Source: Candidatus Dormiibacterota bacterium (GTDB lineage Bacteria; Chloroflexota; Dormibacteria; Aeolococcales; Aeolococcaceae). From it: DNA of 64,000 nucleotides. The notes under the pieces were generated by a model that did not search any database, was not told where the DNA came from, and was given only the letters and a program-made list of their open reading frames with translations. The stretch is from the NCBI GenBank assembly GCA_003162415.1, contig PMOL01000008.1, forward strand, positions 1 through 64,000. The letters run 5' to 3'. Numbering within the stretch: position 1 is the first letter of the stretch; the number at the start of each line of letters is the position of its first letter. Positions 35,624-43,069 of this stretch are shown one piece after another. Both the position numbers and the translations under genes were made by a program.

Positions 35624-35655
35624 CGTGACCCATCAGTCTAAGGACGCGCACCCTG

Positions 35656-36234
35656 CTAATCGGGCGGCAGCAGACCGTATCCATCGTAAGGGGTCACCGG
35701 CTCGGGAGGGGTGTCGCTGGGCAACGAATCTTCTACCCAGGTTGTGTATCTGACGCCCGCTTGCATCATTCGGCGGGCAACCTTCTCCCAACTACTCCAG
35801 AGGTCCCTGTCCACGTTCCCTTTGTCGTCAGTGCGTAGCCACGCTATCAGGGCGTGTGCTTCGAGCCAGTCCTCGATTACGTTGGGAGCAAATGCCTTCC
35901 TGAAGATCGACTTGGTCACCTGACGATTTAGGTAGTCCTCGCAGAGATCCTCATAGAAGTTGAGGGCACGGTAAACCTTCGCCTTTTCGTCATCGTTCAG
36001 CTTCCGATATCGGGCGACAACGTCATCTTGCGTCTCACCCTTGCCAAGATGCCAAATCTGGCTTGCCCAGTTGGCCAAGCCGGACACCTCGAGACTGTCG
36101 CGCCGGTCCAACTGACGGAGCGTACCCTGTCGGATCTTGTCGAATCGAGCGACGACGATGGTCACAAACGCCAGTGCCGCGGCGAATACAATCGCGATGT
36201 TGGCGGCGAACTGGTCCCAGCTCTCAGGCGGCAA
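35656..36234 (-). CDS. hypothetical N-anchored helical protein (DUF4760-like)
   Basis: 192 aa from a TTG start. One N-terminal transmembrane helix (about 9-29, IAIVFAAALAFVTIVVA) is followed by a charged helical cytoplasmic region with YRALNFYEDLCEDYLNRQV, a pattern typical of DUF4760 proteins. DUF4760 genes are frequent on mobile islands but have no known role. A 14-codon basic open frame (36258-36302) with AAGGAG upstream lies just before it and could be a leader. Lower local GC than the flanking chromosome. Confidence 0.65.
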   Translation of the reverse strand: MPPESWDQFAANIAIVFAAALAFVTIVVARFDKIRQGTLRQLDRRDSLEVSGLANWASQIWHLGKGETQDDVVARYRKLNDDEKAKVYRALNFYEDLCEDYLNRQVTKSIFRKAFAPNVIEDWLEAHALIAWLRTDDKGNVDRDLWSSWEKVARRMMQAGVRYTTWVEDSLPSDTPPEPVTPYDGYGLLPPD

Positions 36235-36662
36235 CGCGAGGGACCGCTAGGCGCGCGTTACCTCGAACCCTTGCGCTTGGCGCCCGCTCGTTGTGGCTTC
36301 ATGGCTGTATTCAACTCCTTTCGACCCTCTGAGTGTAGCCGCGTCGGAGAATCGTAAACGAATCCCGTCGCTCCGGCCAGTCAGCGAGCGCACCCCCGCC
36401 GGGAAGGGCGGCTCGCCGGCCGGAGAAACCGGCGCAACCGCCCCATTAGCCCCGCGCCGAGACGTGGAACAACCCGGACGCAGTAGCCCCATCGCCGGGA
36501 AGGCGGCGCGCCGGCCGGAGTGAGATCCCTATCGACGCAACCGCCCCCATGACCTGGCGATGTTTCAGCCTCCGATCAGAGCTAGGAACTCCTCCACGCG
36601 CGGCGCTGTGACCTCCTCTGCGCCATCGCGGGAATGCGCTCCCTCACGGATCGATTCCACCC
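36235..36662. other. gap of 428 bp in the island without a supported gene
   Basis: Two overlapping frames on opposite strands (36293-36523 and 36247-36492) have low-complexity Arg/Pro/Gly products and look like shadows. The stretch holds an imperfect duplication of GC-rich sequence and a possible 14-aa leader at 36258-36302 (minus). It follows the shortened end of the capsid gene, so part of it may be decayed capsid or head-gene sequence. Confidence 0.5.
36397..36520. repeat. two imperfect 28-29 bp direct repeats
   Basis: Copies at 36397-36425 and 36493-36520 differ by one indel and one substitution, and each is followed by a related CGCAACCGCCCC block (near 36432 and 36538). The unit spacing is about 95-105 bp. 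They look like a decayed tandem duplication. Each copy contains GCCGGCC-type palindromes that could fold. Confidence 0.6.
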
Positions 36663-38000
36663 CTACCTCCCGGGCGCGATCACAAAGCCTGACCAGTCGC
36701 CGACGATGGCGACCTTGCTGCCCGTGACCGTGGTGGCCGCGCTCATCGTGCTCCATTCGACCTTCGGCGTCCCCAGGAACGGACCACCGCGCCCCTGCGT
36801 GAACGGCAGCGGGTCGGTCGTGCTGGCTTGAGCGACGTAGCGATAGAAGATGTCCCAGGCCGTCGGGCTGGCGGCGAATGTCGCGTTCTTCCAGAACCAC
36901 GTGGAACTGATCGCCTGTCGGACCGCGTACAGGTCGCCGATCACAGTCACCGAGCTCGTCGCGGTCTGGGTGCGCTGCGTCGTCTGCAACCCACCGGCGC
37001 CGCTGAAGAGTCCTTGCGGCTGGTTCGAGCCCGTCCCGGTCAGGAACATCGTCGCGTCGAGGACGGCCTGCCCATCGGTGAGCAGCTTGAGAAGCTCCTG
37101 CTGCAGGCCGGTCCAGTCCTCGCCAATCTCGATACTGAAGGGGATGAACTCCTGGCCTTTGGCCGTGGTGACGATCGGTTGCACGAGCGTTGGCGTCCCG
37201 TCCGCCACTTCCGTCAGCTCGGCGCCGTAGTTCGCCGCCGGCGTGTTCGCGGTCACCAGACGCAGGGTGTAGGTGCTGATCTGGCGCACGTCCGCGAGCT
37301 CGCGAATCGGGTTCAGCGCACCGGCGCCAGTGAGCAAAATCGTCGGGTCGATGGCGATCGGCAACCCGAAACCACCCGATGCGCCAGTGGCGTCGACCAT
37401 TGCGCGCTCGCTCTCGATCGCGCTCACACGCTGCACCGCTGCTTGCTCATCCGCCGTCATCCGCATGGCCGCCGTGTCCGCGTACTGGAGCAGTTTGCCG
37501 AACGCCGAGTTGTAGGCGGGGTCGGCAACCGCGGTGAGGTAGCGTGCAGTCGTTCCGCTGGGGTCCTGGCTTCTCACAACGCGCTCCATGGCGACGGCCG
37601 CGCGGTTGCTCATCACGTCGTCGCGCTGAGCGCGTTCGAGGGTTCTCATGGCGCCGTCGAGCGCTTGGCGACGGTGCGGAGCGAGCTGCTCCGCTTGCAC
37701 CCGCGGCTCAGCGTCCACGCGCGCCCGGTCGTCGATCTGATCCTGCTCGGACTCGGTGCTCACCGAGCCGTCCTCGATGCGACGGCGCAGCTCGGCGCGG
37801 GCCTCGTCTCCGAGCTCCGCGAGCCGCGCACTGGCCTTCACCTTGCCGCGCTCGACATTGGTCTTGCGCTCCTCCAGGCCGTCGTTGGCGCCGTCGACCT
37901 CGAGTCTGATTTCGATGGCGCGCGCCTCATCGACCAGGGTGCCGACGCGCGCGCGCAGTTGTGTCTGTTCCGCCTTGATTTCGGCGAGTGTTCGTGGCAT
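36663..38000 (-). CDS. HK97-type phage major capsid protein, C-terminally shortened
   Basis: 445 aa from the ATG at 38000 (GGAAGG 8 nt upstream). Residues 1-120 form a charged coiled coil (TLAEIKAEQTQLRARVGTL), like the HK97 scaffold (delta) domain. The rest has capsid-fold segments: SGGFGLPIAIDPTI, YGAELTEVADGTPT, IPFSIEIGEDW, LTGTGSNQPQGLF, FLGTPKVEWSTM and KVAIVGDWSGFVIA. The protein ends right after GDWSGFVIAPGR, where relatives continue about 40-60 residues (the last P/A-domain strands). The three frames after the stop show no convincing continuation. No protease, portal or terminase gene adjoins it. Confidence 0.8.
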   Translation of the reverse strand: MPRTLAEIKAEQTQLRARVGTLVDEARAIEIRLEVDGANDGLEERKTNVERGKVKASARLAELGDEARAELRRRIEDGSVSTESEQDQIDDRARVDAEPRVQAEQLAPHRRQALDGAMRTLERAQRDDVMSNRAAVAMERVVRSQDPSGTTARYLTAVADPAYNSAFGKLLQYADTAAMRMTADEQAAVQRVSAIESERAMVDATGASGGFGLPIAIDPTILLTGAGALNPIRELADVRQISTYTLRLVTANTPAANYGAELTEVADGTPTLVQPIVTTAKGQEFIPFSIEIGEDWTGLQQELLKLLTDGQAVLDATMFLTGTGSNQPQGLFSGAGGLQTTQRTQTATSSVTVIGDLYAVRQAISSTWFWKNATFAASPTAWDIFYRYVAQASTTDPLPFTQGRGGPFLGTPKVEWSTMSAATTVTGSKVAIVGDWSGFVIAPGR

Positions 38001-38181
38001 TTGCATGCCTTCCGTTGAAGTCGTTGAAGTAGCCGCCAACGCGGCGTTCAGATGACTTCCGGGGGTGGACAACCCAGCCTCGGCGCGTATCGCCTTCGGT
38101 CCCTCACCACGGCGGCTGTCCGGTGCCTATGGCAGCGGACGCGGGAGCGTGGATTCATCGTAGCACGCGATCGTTCGACGC

Positions 38182-38496
38182 TCAAATATCGAAATACCAG
38201 GATGGTATCTCGGCCAGTTGCTTGCGCATCTCGGCGAGAATCTCCGCGGCCTCGGTGTCGCCGGCGTCGGCGAGTGCCTCGAGGGTTACCGCGTCCGCCG
38301 TGCCGAGCAAGTAGTCGGACAGTCGGCGCGCCTCATCGGGGCTGTGCGCCAGCCTGATCGTGTCGATGACGCCATCCCCACGGTTGAACCGCAGGATCAG
38401 CACCACGGCGAGCTCCGGGTCACGTCTGCCGATGACCTCGAGCGTGCTCAGCGGCCTGCCCGAGCGGTTGGTGATCTCGTCGATTTCGTCAGTCAT
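38182..38496 (-). CDS. hypothetical acidic protein, 104 aa
   Basis: Not recognised. ATG at 38496 with AAGGAG about 8 nt upstream. It reads as a beta-hairpin half (LAVVLILRFNRGDGVIDTIRLA) and an acidic helical half with EALADAGDTEAAEILAEMRKQL. The longer frame on this strand (to 39111) is a shadow of the rightward membrane protein gene beyond this start. It lies upstream of the capsid gene with a 181-bp gap. Confidence 0.6.
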   Translation of the reverse strand: MTDEIDEITNRSGRPLSTLEVIGRRDPELAVVLILRFNRGDGVIDTIRLAHSPDEARRLSDYLLGTADAVTLEALADAGDTEAAEILAEMRKQLAEIPSWYFDI

Positions 38497-38568
38497 GGGC
38501 TCTTTCTCCTTGTTGCAAAGCTCCAACGTCTTTCGTAGATCGGTTTCGCCAGGCTTAGAGTCCAAGGC

Positions 38569-39120
38569 ATGCTTGAAACGGTCCCCTGGTGGGCTGTGAC
38601 GCTCTTGGGTTGGGTATTCGTACTGGGCGGTCTCGGCGTCGCGAAGATCCGAGACACATCCAACGGGCTCTTGGTGGGGGGAATTGGGCTCGTTCTCGTC
38701 GTCACTAGCCTTTTTATTTCCCCCTGGTGGGCATTGCTTGCCTACGCAGGCGTCATTGGCAGCGCGACAGTCATTCGGCTGGAGATCCGCCGTCATGCAA
38801 ACGATCTGCAGACGTTCCTCAGCGAGACAACGGCAGCCCCGGTCACTTTGGCAACGCCCAAGAGTTTCGGGACGCGATATTGGAGAGGGCGGTGGAGTCC
38901 TTTCTGGTTGCGCTGCGTGGTGTTTGGTCATGATTGGCACCAGCGCTCGTCTACGCATCCTCCGACATTGGAAGCGTTCAAACAGGACTACGATCTGATC
39001 GAGACTGTGACCGAATGCCAACGATGTGGGCAAATCGGGAACGTAAAAGACAAGCTCGAGCGGCGGCAAGAGTCCGTCTCCGCGACCGGGGCGCAAGGAC
39101 GTGGTTGGCACGTTCGCTGA
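38569..39120 (+). CDS. membrane protein with C-terminal zinc-knuckle-like motif
   Basis: 183 aa. Three hydrophobic segments at about 8-23, 31-50 and 53-70, then a soluble region with HDWHQR and CQRCGQ (about residues 154-159) near the C-terminus, which could bind a metal or nucleic acid. One of the few rightward genes in the island, and lower in GC than its neighbours. Function unknown. Transcribed divergently from the 104-aa gene with a 72-bp shared upstream region. Confidence 0.6.
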   Translation: MLETVPWWAVTLLGWVFVLGGLGVAKIRDTSNGLLVGGIGLVLVVTSLFISPWWALLAYAGVIGSATVIRLEIRRHANDLQTFLSETTAAPVTLATPKSFGTRYWRGRWSPFWLRCVVFGHDWHQRSSTHPPTLEAFKQDYDLIETVTECQRCGQIGNVKDKLERRQESVSATGAQGRGWHVR

Positions 39121-39126
39121 CGGCGC

Positions 39127-39354
39127 TCAATCGACTCGAAACGTGAGCCGCGGATCCGCTGGCGGGATGAGGTAGCGGCCGACCCGGCGCCAGCCGTTCT
39201 CGAGTTCGCCGGCGACAGGCTCCGCAACCGGAGGGTCGATGCGGCGCTGGCATCGGTGCGAGCAAAACCGGGCGTCCGAGCGTCTGGCAGTGAAGGCGCG
39301 ATGACACCGCTCGCAGGTGAGCCGGTGGCGAGGTAATGGCAGGCTATCGGTCAA
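39127..39354 (-). CDS. zinc-knuckle (C2C2-type) small protein
   Basis: 75 aa. Contains CERCHRAFTARRSDARFCSHRCQRR, a C-x2-C...C-x3-C zinc ribbon typical of small phage and plasmid proteins. The remainder (GRYLIPPADPRLTF) is unstructured. The C-x2-C pair is near residues 14-17 and the second pair near 31-35. It probably assists replication or regulation in the island; no direct evidence. Confidence 0.6.
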   Translation of the reverse strand: MTDSLPLPRHRLTCERCHRAFTARRSDARFCSHRCQRRIDPPVAEPVAGELENGWRRVGRYLIPPADPRLTFRVD

Positions 39355-39522
39355 ATTTCGACCCTCCGACGCGAAATTGGGGACGCGGTTTCCATACAGA
39401 GCAGCAATGTCGGACGCGTGGCGCGATTTAGCCTTCTCTCGCGACTAACCGGGCAAAGCCGCCGGAGCGGCATCGAGCGAGGATCGGAACCCACCCCCCG
39501 GGGGCGGGGACTGCCCGCACCG

Positions 39523-39810
39523 TCATCGCGGCGCCCGTTGCGGCGTCTGTCGTCTGAGGTGATGCTGGATGGTGCCATCACGCCAGTGCTCGGGTGTCCA
39601 GGCGACCGCCAACACACCGGCGTATGTGAGTGCGTCTAGCCGGACGCGTTGCTCGGCGGTCGGCGTGCCGAAGACGACCGCGATGGTCCGGGTGCCCCGG
39701 TTTAGCACCAAGTCAGGAAGGAGGGCGGCGTCGGCTTGGAACTTGACGACGCGCCAGCCGAACCCTTGCGCGAGCTGGATGGTTGCATCCTGGAGCTCGG
39801 CCACAATCAT
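39523..39810 (-). CDS. VRR-NUC-like small nuclease
   Basis: 95 aa. The start IVAELQDATIQLAQGFGWRVVKFQ, then LLPDLVL and IAVVFGTPTAEQRVRLDALTYAGV, resembles the compact VRR-NUC (PD-(D/E)XK) fold found as stand-alone enzymes in phages. The expected active-site residues would be Glu near 4, Asp near 32 and a downstream Glu/Gln-x-Lys; that last motif is not clear (TAEQRV), so the activity is uncertain. ATG at 39810 overlaps the ATPase gene stop as ATGA. A C/G-rich palindrome at 39490-39509 follows the stop. Confidence 0.55.
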   Translation of the reverse strand: MIVAELQDATIQLAQGFGWRVVKFQADAALLPDLVLNRGTRTIAVVFGTPTAEQRVRLDALTYAGVLAVAWTPEHWRDGTIQHHLRRQTPQRAPR

Positions 39811-41147
39811 CGGCGCCTCTTGCGCGAGTGCTCGAGGCGTTGCTTGCCGGCGCCGATCAAGTCTCTGCGCCGTTGGTCGTCTGCTTCCAGCCAGTCGGGA
39901 GGAAGCGTGCTGACTGTCTCCGCGGGGGTGTTATCTACGTTATTTGTGTGATGTTCGGACTGTCCTACCTCCGTAGACGTAACACTCATAACGCTAATAA
40001 CAGGGGTATAGAGGCCCCGATTCTGTCGTTCGATGCGTCGCGAGTCGTGGAGACGTTGCAGGTAGACACGAACCACGCTCGTCTGCAAATCGAGCCCGGA
40101 AGCAATGTCCTCGGCCCGGACGCCTTTGGGATGCTGACCGATGTACGCGATGATCGCCGCCGACTTGTCGCCGAGGCCGGCTGACGCCTTCGCTGACCTG
40201 GCCGCATTGGCGGCCTCCTCGAGGTTGTCACCGTCCAGTCGCCACCACGTACCCGGAACGAGCGTCAACGCATAGGCACCTTCTGGGATGTCGCGACCTG
40301 TGACACGTAGCAGGCCCGCGTGCTCACCGCGATCCCTGGACAGCACCAGGACCGTATCAGCGCCGCCGGCGATCCCGTTGGTGCCCGAGACGACGTCGAC
40401 GAAGTCGTCAGCGGACGCCTTGCGGTCGTGGTGGTTGACGACGATGCTCGAGCCAGCCGCCCCGTCGCAGAGTTCCTTGAGCTCAGTCATGATCCGGTAG
40501 TCGCGCTGATAGACGGTTTCGCTCTGCGACGCCAATGGCATTGCCTTTCCCAGCGTGTCGATTACGACAAACGGTTGGTCGCCAGGATGCTGGCAAAGCC
40601 AGGTCGCGACCATCGACGTCACCTCACCAGGCTGGCATCGCGTCGTGTACTCGAATCTCGGAGGGATCGCAACGCCGTCGAGCAGCTGCCGGCAGCGGTC
40701 CTGCAGGCGACGATCGCTGTCTTCCAGCGCCAAATACAGCACCGGTCGCGATGCGCCGACCGGAATGCGACCGAGCGCGTAGCCACCAGAAGCGACGGCA
40801 AGGCAGGAGTCGAGCGTCCACCAACTCTTGCCGATCTTTGGCGGTCCGACCAGGATCGACAATCCCTCGGGAACGAGACCGGGCACCGCATACCGCAGCG
40901 GTGGAAAGTCCTGGGCATCGAGCCACACGCCGTTGCGGATTCCCTCAAGCAGGGCCGCATCCTCGGGATGGAGCGAGGTTACCGGCGTCCCGCTGGCGAT
41001 GTCGATGGCACGGGCCCAATCGGCGATCGCGCGAGACTTCTCGTCGGGTGTGAGACCGACGAACGAAGGTCCGGCGTCGATGCTATCGTCAGCGGCGTTG
41101 TCGGTGTCGGGTTGGGGCGCCTTGCCGGGCGCCTCGCCCTCCCTCAT
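39807..41147 (-). CDS. AAA/RepA-like (AAA_25) ATPase, probable replication helicase or loader
   Basis: 446 aa. RecA-like ATPase with Walker A GPPKIGKS (101-108), LALEDSDRRLQDR (about 139-151), Walker B hydrophobic strand ending at Asp197 (FVVIDTLG), VNHHDRK and the sensor region GADTVLVLSRD. A C-terminal winged-helix-like segment (about 330-400, AIIAYIGQHPKGVRAEDIASGLDL) follows. These proteins (RepA / phage AAA_25) are replication proteins of plasmids and satellites. The start overlaps the HTH gene stop (ATGA), so the two are coupled. Confidence 0.8.
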   Translation of the reverse strand: MREGEAPGKAPQPDTDNAADDSIDAGPSFVGLTPDEKSRAIADWARAIDIASGTPVTSLHPEDAALLEGIRNGVWLDAQDFPPLRYAVPGLVPEGLSILVGPPKIGKSWWTLDSCLAVASGGYALGRIPVGASRPVLYLALEDSDRRLQDRCRQLLDGVAIPPRFEYTTRCQPGEVTSMVATWLCQHPGDQPFVVIDTLGKAMPLASQSETVYQRDYRIMTELKELCDGAAGSSIVVNHHDRKASADDFVDVVSGTNGIAGGADTVLVLSRDRGEHAGLLRVTGRDIPEGAYALTLVPGTWWRLDGDNLEEAANAARSAKASAGLGDKSAAIIAYIGQHPKGVRAEDIASGLDLQTSVVRVYLQRLHDSRRIERQNRGLYTPVISVMSVTSTEVGQSEHHTNNVDNTPAETVSTLPPDWLEADDQRRRDLIGAGKQRLEHSRKRRR

Positions 41148-41410
41148 GCGGCGTCCCCGTCCGGTCGGACGATCAGCAGATCGGCGCCGACGATGAGCGG
41201 TTGCGACAGCAGCGCCTCAGTGAGTCGCCTGAGCGTCGCTTCGCTGATCCCGTAGCCGTGTCGAGCACGACTGACAATCGCCTCGTCTATGCCTGCCAGC
41301 TCTGCCAACCTTCGGCCGGTTAGGGCGCGTCGGCCGAGCTCGTAGTCAAGACGGTCACGGTCGAGCCGAATTCCCTTTCGGCGGGTGACGACTTCCATAT
41401 CAGTCCCCAT
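41144..41410 (-). CDS. HTH DNA-binding protein (XRE-like, probable regulator)
   Basis: 88 aa. A helix-turn-helix covers about residues 28-60 (LTGRRLAELAGIDEAIVSRARHGYGISEATLRRLTEALL). An alternative start is the ATG at 41398. Upstream, between 41411 and 41634, there is no gene; a TATGAT -10-like box at 41598-41603 on the minus strand could start the transcript of this gene and the ATPase. It may set the switch between integration and excision, as expected for a small island repressor or excisionase. Confidence 0.7.
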   Translation of the reverse strand: MGTDMEVVTRRKGIRLDRDRLDYELGRRALTGRRLAELAGIDEAIVSRARHGYGISEATLRRLTEALLSQPLIVGADLLIVRPDGDAA

Positions 41411-41634
41411 GACGATGAGAACTTCAATGCGAGCCCCCGCTGGATGAGAGCGGTGACTGCGAATGGAACGCAGCCGCGGGAGCCTGTCGCTTTTCTGCCC
41501 TTGTTGGACGTCGCCGGCTGCGTGCAGTGTTCGCAGCTCGTCGACTTACCTCTATTGAGGGCTGCCTCCGGCGCTTGAAGTAGGTCTAGCGCCCTCCATC
41601 ATACAGGACAAATGTTCGCCGCAAGGGGTCAATT

Positions 41635-42564
41635 TCAGCGCTCAGAGCGAAGCAGCGTCATCAACCTGTCGTGCGCGTCGTCGACTCCGATGTTGGCGTA
41701 GTGCTTGCGGATCATCTCCGCGGAGCCGTGGCCCATGATCGCCTCGACCACGACCGTCGACTGTCCCGACAGCAGCAGCCACCGGCAGCAGCTGTGCCGG
41801 AACACGTACGGGTTGAGGTTCGACGGCAGACCGACATTGATGCCGAGATCGCGGATCGCCTGCCTCACTCCGTTCACTTTCAGCGGCTCGTGGCGCCCGG
41901 TACGACGGTCCTTGCGCAGACTGACGAATACCGGCTCGTCGTCCCCACGCGAGAGCGACCGCAGGCGCCCGAACAGGGCGGTGCTGACGGGTGCGTCGCG
42001 CTCGCCGGTCTTCCCATGCACCCGGACGTAGTGACGGTTCCCTGAGCGGCGCAGATCGCCTCCGCTGATCGAGATCAGCTCGCCCGGTCGGATGCCGGTA
42101 TCGGCCAGGAGCCGGACGATCACCCGGTCGCGTTCGGTGGGCGCGGCTCGCTCCAGGTCGCGGATCTGGTCGCGGTCCAGGGTGTCCACCTTCTTGCCCG
42201 CGGGCTGGTGCAGGCGGATCTTCGGCGCGGTAGCGTCGTGTTCCGAGGCGTACCACTTCAGGAAGAGGTTCGCGGCCTTCAGGTAGGTCCAGACGGTCGC
42301 CGCTGATAGGGGGTTGCCCTCCCTGGTCACGCGGTCGCGGAGCTCGCCGGCGAATCGCTCGAGCGTCCGGGTGTCGATGCCAGCGGCGGAGAGGATCCCC
42401 TCGCTCTGGCACCAGGGCAGCAGGACACCGCGGAGCGAATAGCCGTAGGAGTCGCGGATCGTCGCGGGACGGACGCCACGCGCGCGACAGGCTCGCAGGT
42501 AGTCCTCGATCTCCCCTGCCAGGTCCGACCGCTGAGCCTTGACGACGCGCACCTTCGCGGTCAT
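41635..42564 (-). CDS. tyrosine recombinase / phage-type integrase
   Basis: 309 aa from the ATG at 42564, which overlaps the preceding stop as ATGA. SAM-like core-binding domain at about 10-110. The catalytic domain has Arg159 (TGIRPGEL), a candidate Lys185 (HGKTGERD), the RH pair 256-257 (VFRHSCCRW; the first His of the usual HxLRH box is Tyr253), His279 (MGHG) and nucleophile Tyr289 (RKHYANI). A longer frame upstream overlaps the small membrane gene and is not conserved. It lies about 420 bp from the right attachment repeat and presumably acts at the tRNA-Gly anticodon arm. Confidence 0.92.
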   Translation of the reverse strand: MTAKVRVVKAQRSDLAGEIEDYLRACRARGVRPATIRDSYGYSLRGVLLPWCQSEGILSAAGIDTRTLERFAGELRDRVTREGNPLSAATVWTYLKAANLFLKWYASEHDATAPKIRLHQPAGKKVDTLDRDQIRDLERAAPTERDRVIVRLLADTGIRPGELISISGGDLRRSGNRHYVRVHGKTGERDAPVSTALFGRLRSLSRGDDEPVFVSLRKDRRTGRHEPLKVNGVRQAIRDLGINVGLPSNLNPYVFRHSCCRWLLLSGQSTVVVEAIMGHGSAEMIRKHYANIGVDDAHDRLMTLLRSER

Positions 42565-42836
42565 GGCGCAGGCGGCGCGGGTGCGGGTGGTGGTGGCGGC
42601 GCGGGTCGACGCACGTTCTTCATGAGCCACCGGGCCTGCAGGGCATACCCGACGATGACGGCGAGGGCGATCACTCCGAGCACGACGTAGGCCACGACGG
42701 CGAGCGGTCCCGGGAACAGCGCCACCGGAGCCGCCACCACGAACAGCACCAGGAACGGAGTAACGCATCCGCAAGTGGACCCTGTCTTGATCGTGGACAC
42801 GCGCCCGTCTGGATCCGTGATCCTGGTGATCCTCAT
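42561..42836 (-). CDS. small two-helix membrane protein with Pro-rich tail
   Basis: 91 aa. The N-terminus (RITRITDPDGRVSTIKTGSTCGC) is a soluble stretch with two Cys, then two membrane helices (about 26-44 and 47-66), then a tail of Pro and Ala. It is the first gene of the leftward operon and is coupled to the integrase by ATGA. Function unknown; the position suggests an accessory or regulatory role. The bases between it and the right attachment repeat (42837-42981) hold no gene. Confidence 0.65.
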   Translation of the reverse strand: MRITRITDPDGRVSTIKTGSTCGCVTPFLVLFVVAAPVALFPGPLAVVAYVVLGVIALAVIVGYALQARWLMKNVRRPAPPPPPAPAPPAP

Positions 42837-42981
42837 GAGAGCGCTTCTCCAGATTTTGCGTTCCAGTAGAACACTTCCGCCATGATACGCAAGTGCGCAT
42901 CAAGGCGTACACAAGTAAGGCGAAACGTATTGAGAAGTAAGGGGATTTCGCTCGCGAAAGTGGCCGAATTGAGCCGAGCCA

Positions 42982-43018
42982 TTGGCAAGGTAGTGCTCTA
43001 CCACTGAGCTACTCCCGC
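42982..43018 (-). repeat. right attachment repeat: truncated 5' half of tRNA-Gly
   Basis: A perfect 37-bp copy of 34458-34494 that stops at the anticodon loop and continues into unrelated sequence. A TATACT -10-like box on the minus strand (about 23 bp upstream of the tRNA start) remains with this copy. This is therefore the original chromosomal 5' half and promoter, separated from the functional gene by the island. Confidence 0.9.
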
Positions 43019-43069
43019 TCGTGCGCGAAGGCCAGAGTATATCGGCGCCACTGCAGGCGCCTGACGAGG

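Larger units (their letters stand above)
34458..43018. mobile_element. 8.5-kb integrated island in tRNA-Gly, satellite-like, with lone HK97 capsid gene
   Basis: Bounded by a 37-bp perfect direct repeat of the tRNA-Gly 5' half. The integrase lies just inside the right repeat (41635-42564). Cargo, read leftward: small membrane protein, integrase, HTH protein, AAA/RepA-like ATPase, VRR-NUC-like nuclease, zinc-knuckle protein, an unknown, a capsid protein, a membrane-associated unknown and another unknown. Two rightward modules (34700-35307 and 38569-39120) are also inside. There is no portal, terminase, protease, tail, lysis or conjugation gene. It fits a phage satellite, a capsid-carrying chromosomal island or a strongly reduced prophage. 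Confidence 0.85.

Noticed and set aside
39351..39639. Frames on both strands in the gap between the zinc-knuckle and VRR-NUC-like genes
   Set aside because: Low-complexity products, no ribosome-binding site, and overlap with the nuclease gene; treated as non-coding.
41598..41632. Strong sigma-70 promoter upstream of the island HTH gene
   Set aside because: TATGAT is good but the possible -35 boxes are 15 or 23 bp away, so it is only mentioned in the HTH entry.
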